Below the pieces are notes generated by a model, which was given only the letters and a program-made list of their open reading frames with translations, was not told the DNA's origin and searched no databases. The position numbers and the translations under genes are program-made. A DNA stretch of 41,956 bases from Singulisphaera sp. GP187 (GTDB taxonomy: Bacteria > Planctomycetota > Planctomycetia > Gemmatales > Gemmataceae): the NCBI GenBank assembly GCA_945868575.1, contig CAMBMH010000015.1, positions 1-41,956 on the forward strand. Reading direction: 5' to 3'. Positions 8,269 to 16,976 of the stretch are shown piece after piece; position 1 is the first letter of the stretch, and each line of letters opens with the position of its first letter.

Positions 8269-9387
8269 TTATCCTGGCTCCCCAAGATCAAAACATGCCA
8301 ATTGGGAACTTCCCCGGGCGTAAATGCGGGTGCCCACAAATGCCGGATGGGAGTATAGCCCTTTTTCTCCCGGGAAAATCTGGGCTTTGGCAATCGGCCT
8401 GCCCAAATCCCCTCCGGCGGAAAAAAGGCGCAGCTCCCCATCCAGGGAAATGACCAAAACCCGATCCTTTGAAGCGACAATAGCACAGTACCGGCCAAAT
8501 GCCGGATCGGTCGCCTCCCCCAAAGGTTGCAGATCGTTAACAACAAGACAATAAAGTCGCCTGGAAACACCAAAAAGGCGTTTTCCCACAATGACCGGAG
8601 TGTGCGTGTCGGGGGCAAGCTGCCTAAAAGAGGCCTTGGGCCTGGGATCTATCGAACCATCTTCCTGAAACCCATGGAGTCTGGTCCCATTATTTTCCGT
8701 GCATATGATCAGCCCATCCTCGACCGGCAATGGCGTTGGAACATTGAAATCATTGGGAGCTTTTGGCGCAAGCCTCCAGAGCCTTTTCCCTGTGGAGGGG
8801 TCCCATCCCCCCAACGAATCAAGATCATGCCCAACGATTTGGTTTTTCCCCTTTACCCGCGCCACCACAAGTGACCCATAGCCTGGCGCGATTCCCGGGG
8901 TTTTCCATAGGATTTTTCCCTTTTCGGGATCCAGTGCGGCAATGCCCGCATCCGGGGCCCCGGGCAGGACAATCAGCTTCCCTGCCACCACCAGGGGCGA
9001 GGCGCAAAATCCCCATTTGGGAGTCTCTTTTACTTCAAATTCGTCCTTGAGACTCATTTCCCAAACAGGTTCACCCGTTTTTAAATCCAGACAACCAAGA
9101 TGGCCCATGGCCCCCTGAACATAAACCCGGTTCCCAAATACAAGCGGTGTTGCCCGGGGAGAATTGCCATAATCCAATGAGCCAAGTGCAGGATAGGAAT
9201 GAGACCAGACAGGTGATCCGTCCTTGGCCCGGGCACAAAGAAAATTGTCGGTGGTGTCCCGAACGGTTCGGGCCGAATAGATCACAAATTCACTTGTTGC
9301 GGCAACGCCACCCAAACCAGGGCTTTCCGTTTCGATCGACCAAACTGTCCTCGGCGAGGCTGCTAGTTTTGAGGGGAGCCACTCCAC
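8269..9387 (-). CDS. PQQ-binding-like beta-propeller protein; true N-terminus upstream, reached by frameshift or tract variation
   Basis: A 372-residue PQQ/WD40-like propeller with repeated blades of the form GxVxALDxxTGKxxW (for example YVQGAMGHLGCLDLKTGEPVW and GGWDPSTGKRLWR). The given start is a GTG with no ribosome site. The typical family N-terminus, EWTGWRGPDRDG, lies in frame just upstream, and the frame stays open to 9519 with no ATG, GTG or TTG. It overlaps the end of the PhnD-like gene in the -1 frame, joined by nine A residues (9469-9477). A -1 slip or one extra A would fuse the two proteins, and the propeller would then gain the Tat export signal it otherwise lacks. A soluble periplasmic place is therefore likely only for the fusion. 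Confidence 0.75.
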   Translation of the reverse strand: MEWLPSKLAASPRTVWSIETESPGLGGVAATSEFVIYSARTVRDTTDNFLCARAKDGSPVWSHSYPALGSLDYGNSPRATPLVFGNRVYVQGAMGHLGCLDLKTGEPVWEMSLKDEFEVKETPKWGFCASPLVVAGKLIVLPGAPDAGIAALDPEKGKILWKTPGIAPGYGSLVVARVKGKNQIVGHDLDSLGGWDPSTGKRLWRLAPKAPNDFNVPTPLPVEDGLIICTENNGTRLHGFQEDGSIDPRPKASFRQLAPDTHTPVIVGKRLFGVSRRLYCLVVNDLQPLGEATDPAFGRYCAIVASKDRVLVISLDGELRLFSAGGDLGRPIAKAQIFPGEKGLYSHPAFVGTRIYARGSSQLACFDLGEPG

Positions 9388-9464
9388 CCGACCATCCCGG
9401 TCAGGTCCCCGCCATCCAGTCCATTCCCTGGGCGAATGGGGCGAAGATTCCTCAGCCGTTTCAC

Positions 9465-10337
9465 CTAGTTTTTTTTTACCGCCGCAAACGGAACAAATCC
9501 CTCTTTGGTTTCCAGAGCCTTAACCAGGTCGGGATGATTTTTGAGGGAAACAAGTTGGGCGGAAATCAGCTTTTGGGTTTCGGGGGAAAGTTGATCGTTT
9601 ACAAAGGCAACTACAAAAGGGACGGGGTCCGTTTTCCCGATAACCTTGAGATCACCTTTCTGAATGGTTCCGCACCCTTCCAGCAAAGGCGCCGCATAAC
9701 TGGAGATGACGGTCGCGCCTTTCTCCCCCTTTTTAGCCATATCAAGGATTTTGGTTGCCCCATCACTGCAGGAGTGACAAGAGACCGGCTTTCCTGGATT
9801 GATTCCAAGTTCTTTGAAAAGGTCGATTGCTGTTTTGTATTTTTCATCACATTCGGGAGGCCCGAATAGAACTTTGTGACTTCCCAAATCGGCGATGCTA
9901 AAGGCCGAATCCGAGGAGGGGACCACCACCCAACCTGTCATGGTGGTGGACCCATCTTTGCCCGTTAGGCTGGCAATGGGGGAGGCTTTCAGTCCGACCT
10001 GTTTGGATTCGAGACGAACGACCGATTCCTTGCCAATGATCAGGTCCGCTTTGCCACCTGATTTCTTGGCCAAAACTATGGGAAGCGACTCCCCAAAGTG
10101 AACCTTGACGGGACGCACCAAAACGGACCCAATGTGCTTTGCCAATACTTCGTAATCCCGTTGGGCATAACCTTTGACACATGGACAGGAAAGTGGCGCG
10201 GCAAGGGGATCCATCACCACAATGTGAAAGGGTTCCTCCGCCGAATTTGCAATAGATCGTGAAAGGGTTGGTCCGGAAGCCGCCACCAGGCCAGCTCCCG
10301 CAACAAATTGACGCCTGGTTACTCTGGATACACTCAT
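9465..10337 (-). CDS. Tat-exported PhnD-like periplasmic binding protein with six cysteines
   Basis: A 290-residue protein of the PhnD/SsuA/transferrin-like binding family, whose members bind phosphonate, phosphite or other small ligands for ABC import. The N-terminus has a twin-arginine signal (TRRQFVAGAG, Arg8-Arg9). No permease or ATPase gene is nearby. Unusually it carries six cysteines: Cys51 and Cys53 (CPC), Cys163, Cys187 and Cys190 (CHSC) and Cys222. Tat export and these cysteines suggest a bound metal or cofactor, or disulfides, rather than plain phosphonate capture. The ATG at 10337 is chosen over 10358 because GGAGG lies 5 bases upstream. It is the middle gene of a three-gene operon and ends in an A9 tract before its stop. 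Confidence 0.8.
   Translation of the reverse strand: MSVSRVTRRQFVAGAGLVAASGPTLSRSIANSAEEPFHIVVMDPLAAPLSCPCVKGYAQRDYEVLAKHIGSVLVRPVKVHFGESLPIVLAKKSGGKADLIIGKESVVRLESKQVGLKASPIASLTGKDGSTTMTGWVVVPSSDSAFSIADLGSHKVLFGPPECDEKYKTAIDLFKELGINPGKPVSCHSCSDGATKILDMAKKGEKGATVISSYAAPLLEGCGTIQKGDLKVIGKTDPVPFVVAFVNDQLSPETQKLISAQLVSLKNHPDLVKALETKEGFVPFAAVKKN
9469..9477 (-). other. A9 slippery tract at the PhnD-like/PQQ junction
   Basis: Nine consecutive A residues (minus strand) precede the stop codon of the PhnD-like gene, read as GTA AAA AAA AAC TAG. The PQQ frame reads GGT AAA AAA AAA CTA across the same bases. One extra A (transcript slippage or genomic variation) or a -1 ribosomal slip would bypass the stop and continue into the propeller. 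Confidence 0.7.
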
Positions 10338-10386
10338 CACACCACCTCCACCGTCCAACCCTAGAGATCCAATTTTCCAGATAAGG

Positions 10387-11748
10387 CTAATTCGCCGTCT
10401 TTTTCTCAGCCTTTGGCGCCAGAATCAACACTTTGGATCCAGGCTGATCACAGAAGTAGACCCGGGTCCCTTCCTTGTTCGCGGCAACCGCGACATTTTT
10501 GCATCCGCCGGAAATCTTGACCGCCCCTAACATCCCCAGGAATTCTCCTGTGGGCGTGAAGCGCTTGATGATACCCTCGGACTCGGCGGTGTAAACCTCG
10601 GTTCCGGTAAAGCGAACATTCATCGGATTGCAACAACCGCCAAAGCAGCCCGGATCGGTCTCCTTGCCGTTTTTGCCAAAGCGCCCGATTTCCTTCCCAT
10701 AGCGGTCATATTTGGCGAATTGGTGTTTGGTATTTTCCGCGACAAGAATATCGCTGCCGCAACATTGAATGTCCATCTGCCCGCAACAACCACCAATATT
10801 CGAAAGGATTCGTTTCGGATTTTTCAGATCGGCGTCCATGCGCCAGATCGAATAGCCATACCCCTCCGCCTCACCACAAGCAAGGAACACATCTTTGTCC
10901 GAAATGGCTACGCCGTTGATTATCCTTAGCCGACTGGTCAAATCTTCCATGACCGATTCGGGAGTGAGTGTTTGATAGAATTTTTCCGTTTCCTTGAACG
11001 ATTCAAGGATTTCCTTGTATTGGTTTACTTGGGCCTTTTCGGATTTTGTTAGGTCCCCTTCTTTTTTGGCCTCGAGTTTGGCGAGCCGGTCCTTGAATTG
11101 CTTGGTGGAATTGGCAAAGCTGTCCTTCTGGGACTTGACCTGTTTTTCCGCCCGCTCGCGAAGACCTTTTTTATCTTTCAGAAGATCCGCAACATGCGGA
11201 AGCTCGAGGACATCACCCAACTGTTTCCCTTTGGAATCCAATTTGGCCACCTTGGCATCACCGGCGACATAAACCGTGCCATCAGGACCACAATTGAGTG
11301 AATGGGCATGAAACGGTATCTCCCAAACAGCGACTTTCACCCCATCGCCATCAAGGACATGGATTTCGCTCTGGATTGACCCGTTGATCCGACCTTGTCT
11401 GGGCAGGGCCACCAGCGCCAGGACTCGCCCCTGGGGGTCCACCGTTAGGGTCTGGAGAGTGGCTCCCGATTTTTGACCCTGAATGGAGATCGCTTTGACC
11501 TGCTCGTGGGATCCAACTTTTGCAATTTCCTTGAGTGCCTTGTCTTCCTGATTTCCAAACAGGGCTTGCACCAATGTGCCAAGGACCGTCGGTTGAGCCG
11601 TGCCAGCGGGTTGAATCGTCACCACCGGCGCGACATTGGCCGCGGGCTGAATGATAACCGCTGGTTTTGAACTTTCCTGCGCGAGAGAGAGAGTCGAGGT
11701 TCCCAACACAAACAGGGTTCCCATAAGCATTTTGCGTTGGGTTCGCAT
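10387..11748 (-). CDS. Exported NHL/six-bladed-propeller-like protein with paired cysteines
   Basis: A 453-residue exported protein with a signal peptide (residues 1-23). The N-terminal half starts a propeller (TVDPQGRVLALV, GPDGTVYVAGDAKVAKLD). A lysine/glutamate-rich coiled-coil insertion covers about residues 190-265, and NHL-like blades then resume to the end. The second half carries striking cysteine pairs: Cys321-322 (GGCCGQMD), Cys329-330 (QCCGSD), Cys368 with Cys372-373 (GCFGGCCNPMN) and Cys416. Vicinal cysteines repeated at blade positions could hold metal or form redox disulfides; that is inference. GGAGAGA precedes the ATG and a good promoter lies upstream. It leads the operon with the PhnD-like and PQQ-like genes, 49 bases before the former. 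Confidence 0.8.
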   Translation of the reverse strand: MRTQRKMLMGTLFVLGTSTLSLAQESSKPAVIIQPAANVAPVVTIQPAGTAQPTVLGTLVQALFGNQEDKALKEIAKVGSHEQVKAISIQGQKSGATLQTLTVDPQGRVLALVALPRQGRINGSIQSEIHVLDGDGVKVAVWEIPFHAHSLNCGPDGTVYVAGDAKVAKLDSKGKQLGDVLELPHVADLLKDKKGLRERAEKQVKSQKDSFANSTKQFKDRLAKLEAKKEGDLTKSEKAQVNQYKEILESFKETEKFYQTLTPESVMEDLTSRLRIINGVAISDKDVFLACGEAEGYGYSIWRMDADLKNPKRILSNIGGCCGQMDIQCCGSDILVAENTKHQFAKYDRYGKEIGRFGKNGKETDPGCFGGCCNPMNVRFTGTEVYTAESEGIIKRFTPTGEFLGMLGAVKISGGCKNVAVAANKEGTRVYFCDQPGSKVLILAPKAEKKTAN

Positions 11749-11794
11749 CTTTATCTCTCCAGCAAGTAAGGGAAATTCCAGAAATGGTTACTCT

Positions 11795-11830
11795 GCTACA
11801 AATGATATCCCAATCCCCAACCCATAACAA
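11795..11830 (-). promoter_or_regulatory. Sigma70-like promoter of the NHL/PhnD/PQQ operon
   Basis: TTGTTA (11830-11825) and TATCAT (11807-11802) on the minus strand are spaced by exactly 17 bases. The start would lie near 11795, leaving a leader of about 47 bases before the ATG at 11748. Confidence 0.5.
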
Positions 11831-11922
11831 CCTAAACGAATGCCGGGACTGGTTGGAATTACAAAAAGAAAACCAAACTGAAACAACGAAACCAGGTCCA
11901 CCCCGCAAAGGTTATGGACAAA

Positions 11923-13959
11923 TCAGGGAGACTTGGCTTTTTTTGCGAGATCCTGGGCTTGTTGGGCCAAAGGTGTGTTTTTCCCAAGAAGCGGCTCCAC
12001 CTCGCGCAATAGCTTGAGCGCCTCGGGAGCATTTCCCTCCGCCAAAGCAAAATTGCATGCCGCCAACCATTTACGAAGGTGTGCCTGGGTCTGGGGTTCG
12101 CTTGTCATGGTAGAAAGCAACTCGCGAAGTGGCCCCAAAGCGGTTTGCCACTTCCCCTGTTCCAGGGCCACGCCCGCCAAAGGCTCCTGCAAGGGGGCCA
12201 GGAGGGTTTTGGCATCGTTTCGTTTTTGCCACCGCGACGACATCTCCACCAGCAGATTGAGCCTTTTTTGCGATTGGTTGGCATCCGCCAGAGTCTTGTC
12301 CCATTCGAGAACCAGCGCTGGCTGGGCCGCACGAGCCAATATTTCCATCATTGCCGCCCAGGCCTTGTCCTGTACTCTTGCATCCTCGGCGGATGACGCC
12401 GCCCGCCATAGGATTCCCAGGATCGGGGGACCTCCCGTTTCGCCCATGGCGCTGGCAGCCCGTGCCCGGACTCCCGAATCGCCATCACGGAGAAGAACTA
12501 CCTCCAAACGAGACTGAAGGCGAAGAAGGTCAGTCGCGGAAATTTTTTCCTTTTGACCAAGGATGTGGGCCATTGCGCCCACCAGCGAAAATCTCACCAG
12601 AGGCTGGGGATCATCCATCGCTTTAAGAATCGCTTCGATGGCTGTGTTGTTGGCGACCCTTTCGAGGGCTTGCGCGGAAATTTTCCGGACAGGCTCCTGG
12701 GGACTACGCAAAAGGTTGGCAAGAAAGGGGACCGCCGCCTCCTGCCCGCGGATGCTGAGGTCTTCCGCCGCCTCTACAACCACCTCGATCGCTGAATCCT
12801 CAAGGGATTTGAAAATCTGTGCTTCTATCGCAGTTTTGGAGGCGGCATCCTGATTCGAAGGAAGCCTGGCTTGTTGGGCAAGCCCACGAAGCGCCGCCAC
12901 GCGAAGCGGAACGGAGGGACTGCTTGCGACCTGAATTAGACGATCACGCGCGGCCGGGTCGGTTACCCGCCCCAGGCCCACACACGCGGAGCGAGCCACC
13001 GTGGGATCCGAGTCCCGACTGAGTCGGATCAGTAGGGCACCCAAGGGTTTGGCTGGCCCTGGCTCGGTTACCGCCAGAGCCTCAGCGCACCAAATTGCAG
13101 CCTGGTTACGCAAAGCAGGGTCGGATTGCTCAATTAATGTCGGCAGGTAAGCCAGTCTTTCCGTGGAGTTTTGGCGAGCGTAAAGGTCCTGATGTAGCCT
13201 CAAACCCTGGTTGCGTGTGGCATCCAGCTCGGACTCAAGGCGGGCAATCCTCGAAGCTTGATGTGCCAACCGCAGTTCCAGCCAGCGTTCATTGGACAGG
13301 TTTTTGTGGCGGGCCCACCATGCCTCCCATAAACCAGGGTCGGCACCGATGTCCTGTCCGGTAAGTGATACCAAAGCTTCCAGAACCGCGTACCGGATCT
13401 CGCTGGTTTCGCGGGAATTGACAGGCTCGGTCCTTTCGCGTGGAAGCGCCAAAAGAAGTGGCTCCACAGCAGCCTTTCGACCAGAACGCCCCAGGGTCCA
13501 TGCAATAATGGTGCGCGTGGGCGCTCCCACCCGGGGGTCAATCAGGGCATCCTTGAACCGGTCGATGGTCGCTTGGTCCAATTGGACAGATAACGCTTCC
13601 GCGGCGGCTTGCCGAACCGCCGGCCGGGTTGCCGTTAACGCACGAATCAAATCCTCCCGATATCGGGTATCCCTTTCCGCTCCAACGGCCGATGCCAGGG
13701 CCAGAAAGGTAGTCTCCTCCTCAAGCTGCTGCAAACTTTGGCGGACAATCGCCTCGGCTTCGCGAGATGGATGACGAACCAGGGCAAGGGCCGCCTGCGC
13801 CTGTACGATTGGCATATCCTTGATGCGGAGCTGTTCACGAAGCCGAAAGGGATCGACGGGAATTTCGACTTGTTTATCGGTCCCCGGTGGAAGCGAGGGG
13901 ACCTGCCCCATGGTTAAGAGGAGGGCGAGGGTCCAGCCTGCCAAGGGAGGCGTGATCAT
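11923..13959 (-). CDS. Exported HEAT-repeat protein
   Basis: A 678-residue protein with a signal peptide (about residues 1-26, ending near PSLPPG) followed by many HEAT-like helical repeats. Examples are PAVRQAAAEALSVQ, ALRNQAAIWCAEALA, DPTVARSACVGLGRV and SGVRARAASAMGETG. A short coiled segment sits near residues 215-245, and the last 130 residues look like TPR helices. Such proteins act as scaffolds; no catalytic residue is seen. AGGGG lies about 7 bases before the ATG. It has its own 174-base intergenic stretch before the NHL operon, so it need not be co-transcribed. Function unknown. Confidence 0.82.
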   Translation of the reverse strand: MITPPLAGWTLALLLTMGQVPSLPPGTDKQVEIPVDPFRLREQLRIKDMPIVQAQAALALVRHPSREAEAIVRQSLQQLEEETTFLALASAVGAERDTRYREDLIRALTATRPAVRQAAAEALSVQLDQATIDRFKDALIDPRVGAPTRTIIAWTLGRSGRKAAVEPLLLALPRERTEPVNSRETSEIRYAVLEALVSLTGQDIGADPGLWEAWWARHKNLSNERWLELRLAHQASRIARLESELDATRNQGLRLHQDLYARQNSTERLAYLPTLIEQSDPALRNQAAIWCAEALAVTEPGPAKPLGALLIRLSRDSDPTVARSACVGLGRVTDPAARDRLIQVASSPSVPLRVAALRGLAQQARLPSNQDAASKTAIEAQIFKSLEDSAIEVVVEAAEDLSIRGQEAAVPFLANLLRSPQEPVRKISAQALERVANNTAIEAILKAMDDPQPLVRFSLVGAMAHILGQKEKISATDLLRLQSRLEVVLLRDGDSGVRARAASAMGETGGPPILGILWRAASSAEDARVQDKAWAAMMEILARAAQPALVLEWDKTLADANQSQKRLNLLVEMSSRWQKRNDAKTLLAPLQEPLAGVALEQGKWQTALGPLRELLSTMTSEPQTQAHLRKWLAACNFALAEGNAPEALKLLREVEPLLGKNTPLAQQAQDLAKKAKSP

Positions 13960-14061
13960 TCGTTCATCCCCTGGTTAGAAGATATTGGGTAAATCTTGCC
14001 AAAATAGGAGTCTTCCGCCCCAATTTCAGGCGTCAGGGGGGGGACCTTGAACCGCTTAAGG

Positions 14062-14096
14062 TTGAGTTGCCCCGAATCTGACACTCTGCTTATATT
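14062..14096 (+). promoter_or_regulatory. Weak promoter candidate ahead of the GT39-type gene
   Basis: TTGCCC (14067-14072) and TATATT (14091-14096) are 18 bases apart in the 263-base gap between divergent genes, with CTCTGC just before the second box. The leader to the ATG would be about 120 bases. Tentative. Confidence 0.3.
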
Positions 14097-14222
14097 GGAG
14101 AGCGCCCTTTACCGTCAACCGGGATTGCCAATCCCGATGATCGGGTCCGAAATTTTAATGGAATTGCCCCGGCCTTTTCACCGGACCTTTCCACCAGGTG
14201 CCTCGACAGGAAGCTTCGACTC

Positions 14223-15962
14223 ATGGATTCTGCCTCCCAAATGCCGAAGGAAGCCTCCTCACCCATTTCCTGGTTGTCCCCCCCACTTTGGGTCGTGCTC
14301 CTCATTCTAACCATGATGACGATTCTGGTGGGAGTCCCACGGATCGGGTCTGCCACGCTTTGGGACCAGGACGAAGGGCTTCATGTGACTTGCACCAAAG
14401 AGATGATGGAGGCCAACAACTGGGTCGTGCCAACATTCAATTACAAGCTGATGGGCGACAAACCGGCCTTGATGTTCTGGCTCCAGCGGATTGCCTTTGA
14501 ACTGGGGGGTGTCAACGAGGCGATGGCCCGGATGCCCGGGGTTGTCTGCTCGATCCTTGCAGTTTGGGCCACCGCCATCATTGGCTGGAGTATGGGCAAG
14601 CCTGGGCAGAAGGGCCTTTTGGCCCTCCTTTCGGGAACGATCCTAACCACCTCGATCGCTTGTGTTGGGGCCGCGAGATTTGCCAACCCGGATGCAATAC
14701 TTAGCGCCTGCACCACTCCGGCCCTTGCCATTATCTGGGTGTTTCAGGCAAAACGATCCTCCGCCTGGATTTGGTCAAGCGCTTTTTTCACAGGTTTGGG
14801 TTTCCTGGCCAAGGGCCCAATTGGCCTCGCAATACCGGCCGGTGTCACTTTTTTGTTTCTCCTTTGGCACCGCCGCCTTCGTGAGGCTTTACACCTCTCC
14901 TCACTCCTTTGGGGGACCGTGATTTTTGCGGCAGTGGCGATTCCCTGGTATGCCTATGTCGGTGTGGAGACCAAGGGGGAATGGCTGGAAATCTTCTTCC
15001 TAAAGCACAATATCGGTCGTTTTTCTGCGGCAATGGAAGGGCATACTGGCCCTTTTTGGTACTATTTACCCATCCTGCTTATCGCTTTTGCGCCCTGGTC
15101 GATATTCCTGACTCCAATGGTCTGGAATGCCATTCGCATGGCAAGGGCACCCCTTCCCCCGGATTCGGAAAACGCACCCTCCGATCGGGAAAAAATGATC
15201 TTCCTCGGGATCTGGACACTTTTGGTGTTTGGTTTTTTTTCGGCAGCTTCCACAAAATTGCCCAACTATACCTTCCCCTGCTATCCTGCCCTCTCCATTC
15301 TTTTGGCCTGGTATTTTGTCCGCAAAATCGAGGGGACAGATGGATTACCCGGTTGGCTATGGCCAACCTGCTGGGGCCTATTGGGGCTGGTCAGCGCGAT
15401 TACCATCATTGGGTTCCTCATAGGGGCGGGTATCATTCCAGTTTCCGCGGGAGACAAAATGCGCACTTTCCCCGGCCTGGAATATTGGTCATGGATCGGG
15501 ATTTTCCCACTGGCAGGTCTGATTCTGGTTTGGCAAAAGAAAGGGCAATCCGGAAAACAGATTGCCATCATTTGTTTCAGCGCTTTCTTCTTTAGCGGCT
15601 CCATCGGCCTTTGGAATCTCTCGACCCTCAATGATGTCAAAGCCCAGAAGCCTCTTGTGGCTTTCCTTCCTGCGGATTTGTCCAAGCGGGAAGTCCAAAT
15701 CGCGACGCTGGGATGGTTTCAACCCAGTATCGTCTTTTATGTAGGCCGTGAGGTGAAGGTTCACCAACAGGATAAATTCGAAGAGTTGGAAAAAACCGTT
15801 CTTGATATCCCGCGCGAAACCTATCTGTTCACGACCATCCCCCAGTCAGAGAAGATGCGTGAACGGGGTTGGGAATTTACCGAAATGGGACGACACTACG
15901 ATTTTTACCGAAACCTTGAGGTCCTCGCTCTAAAGGTCGAAGGGCGATCCAAAGGAAAATAA
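14223..15962 (+). CDS. GT39/ArnT-like integral membrane glycosyltransferase
   Basis: A 579-residue polytopic membrane protein of the dolichyl-phosphate-mannose-mannosyltransferase/ArnT clan (GT-C fold). The first extracytoplasmic loop carries the acidic pair expected of the family (WDQDEGLH, Asp50-Glu51) followed by a KPALMFWLQ segment, which resembles the loop seen in ArnT-type enzymes. About eleven hydrophobic helices follow, then a C-terminal soluble domain of some 100 residues. It probably moves a sugar from a polyprenyl-phosphate donor to lipid, glycan or protein outside the inner membrane; the acceptor is unknown. AGGAAGC lies about 12 bases upstream. It is divergent from the HEAT gene and is followed by a hairpin shared with the pirin gene. 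Confidence 0.87.
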   Translation: MDSASQMPKEASSPISWLSPPLWVVLLILTMMTILVGVPRIGSATLWDQDEGLHVTCTKEMMEANNWVVPTFNYKLMGDKPALMFWLQRIAFELGGVNEAMARMPGVVCSILAVWATAIIGWSMGKPGQKGLLALLSGTILTTSIACVGAARFANPDAILSACTTPALAIIWVFQAKRSSAWIWSSAFFTGLGFLAKGPIGLAIPAGVTFLFLLWHRRLREALHLSSLLWGTVIFAAVAIPWYAYVGVETKGEWLEIFFLKHNIGRFSAAMEGHTGPFWYYLPILLIAFAPWSIFLTPMVWNAIRMARAPLPPDSENAPSDREKMIFLGIWTLLVFGFFSAASTKLPNYTFPCYPALSILLAWYFVRKIEGTDGLPGWLWPTCWGLLGLVSAITIIGFLIGAGIIPVSAGDKMRTFPGLEYWSWIGIFPLAGLILVWQKKGQSGKQIAIICFSAFFFSGSIGLWNLSTLNDVKAQKPLVAFLPADLSKREVQIATLGWFQPSIVFYVGREVKVHQQDKFEELEKTVLDIPRETYLFTTIPQSEKMRERGWEFTEMGRHYDFYRNLEVLALKVEGRSKGK

Positions 15963-15995
15963 TTTCCCACTATGGAATCTGGTTTTTCAACAAAT

Positions 15996-16028
15996 GGCAA
16001 AACACAAAGTCGGACCGTGTGTTTTGCC
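15996..16028. terminator. Bidirectional hairpin between convergent genes
   Basis: An 11-bp perfect stem (GGCAAAACACA with TGTGTTTTGCC) around an 11-base loop lies between the ends of the GT39-type gene (15962) and the pirin gene (16083). It could serve both strands. Confidence 0.6.
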
Positions 16029-16082
16029 TTGGTTGAATTTCATTCAGGCAAGGCGGTCAAATGAAGACTGCCAACCCCTTCC

Positions 16083-16787
16083 TTAAGACAGGTCGAAGAG
16101 CATAACCTCGGAAAAACCATCCCCCGCCGCGGCAAGTGACAGATCGGATTCATCGGTGATGGCGACGCCGTCACCATCCCGAAGAACTTGGCCCAATACC
16201 TCCACTTCTCCACGAAGCACCTGCACCCACACCGCTCTTGAGGGACTTACGGAGTGATGGACCGATTCCGATCCAGCCAAGTAGGAGAGGTAAATTTTCG
16301 CATCCTGGCAAATTGCCAGCGATCCATTGTGGCCATCGGGAGACGCAACCAAATGGAGCTGTTTATGTGCCGTTGATTCATCGATTTTCGTTTGGGAATA
16401 TGACGGGGCAAGCCGCTTTCTCCAAGGAGTTAACCAGATCTGATAAAGATGAACCGGATTGCTTTTGGAGGGATTGAACTCGCTGTGGCGAATACCCGTT
16501 CCTGCGGTCATGTGTTGCAACTCACCCCGCCTCAAAACGGAACCGTTACCCATGCTGTCCCGATGCTCCAATTCGCCATCCAGGATATAGGTGATAATTT
16601 CCATATCTTGGTGGCCATGCATGCCAAAACCAAGACTGGGATGAATACGGTCCTCGTTGATCACCCTCAGGGATCGAAATCCCATATTAACAGGATCGTA
16701 ATAATCCCCAAAAGAAAAACTGTGGAACGTATTTAGCCAACCATGATCAAAATGCCCCCGTTCCTGGGCCTTGCGCACCTTTATCAT
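16083..16787 (-). CDS. Pirin/YhhW-family bicupin protein
   Basis: A 234-residue pirin-family protein, close to the usual size of about 231. The N-terminal cupin shows every metal ligand at the expected place: His57 and His59 (GMHGHQ), His101 and Glu103 (RHSEF). Pirins of the YhhW type bind iron or another divalent metal and some have quercetin 2,3-dioxygenase activity; the physiological role here is unknown. The frame is open to 16913, but the ATG at 16787 is preferred because GGAG lies 9 bases upstream and the protein then begins at the conserved IKVRKAQERGHFDHGWLNT block. It stands alone, between a convergent and a divergent gene. Confidence 0.9.
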   Translation of the reverse strand: MIKVRKAQERGHFDHGWLNTFHSFSFGDYYDPVNMGFRSLRVINEDRIHPSLGFGMHGHQDMEIITYILDGELEHRDSMGNGSVLRRGELQHMTAGTGIRHSEFNPSKSNPVHLYQIWLTPWRKRLAPSYSQTKIDESTAHKQLHLVASPDGHNGSLAICQDAKIYLSYLAGSESVHHSVSPSRAVWVQVLRGEVEVLGQVLRDGDGVAITDESDLSLAAAGDGFSEVMLFDLS

Positions 16788-16976
16788 TTCCAGCTCCATA
16801 TTCCTCTGGACCGTTTTGCTGAAACTGGAAACTTGTTGGCCTGAAAACTCTGACCTGGGGACCAATCCCATATTCAATCTTTCAACAAAAATGGGGCATG
16901 GATGGGTAGCCAAAGGCGCTAATCTATCTTAAGTCTTTGGCCCGACAACGGGGAAAAGGTACGCCTGGGAGTTTTC

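Noticed and set aside
13960-14222. A small gene in the gap between the HEAT and GT39-type genes
   Set aside because: No frame with a ribosome site and plausible composition; the gap is best read as a divergent promoter region.
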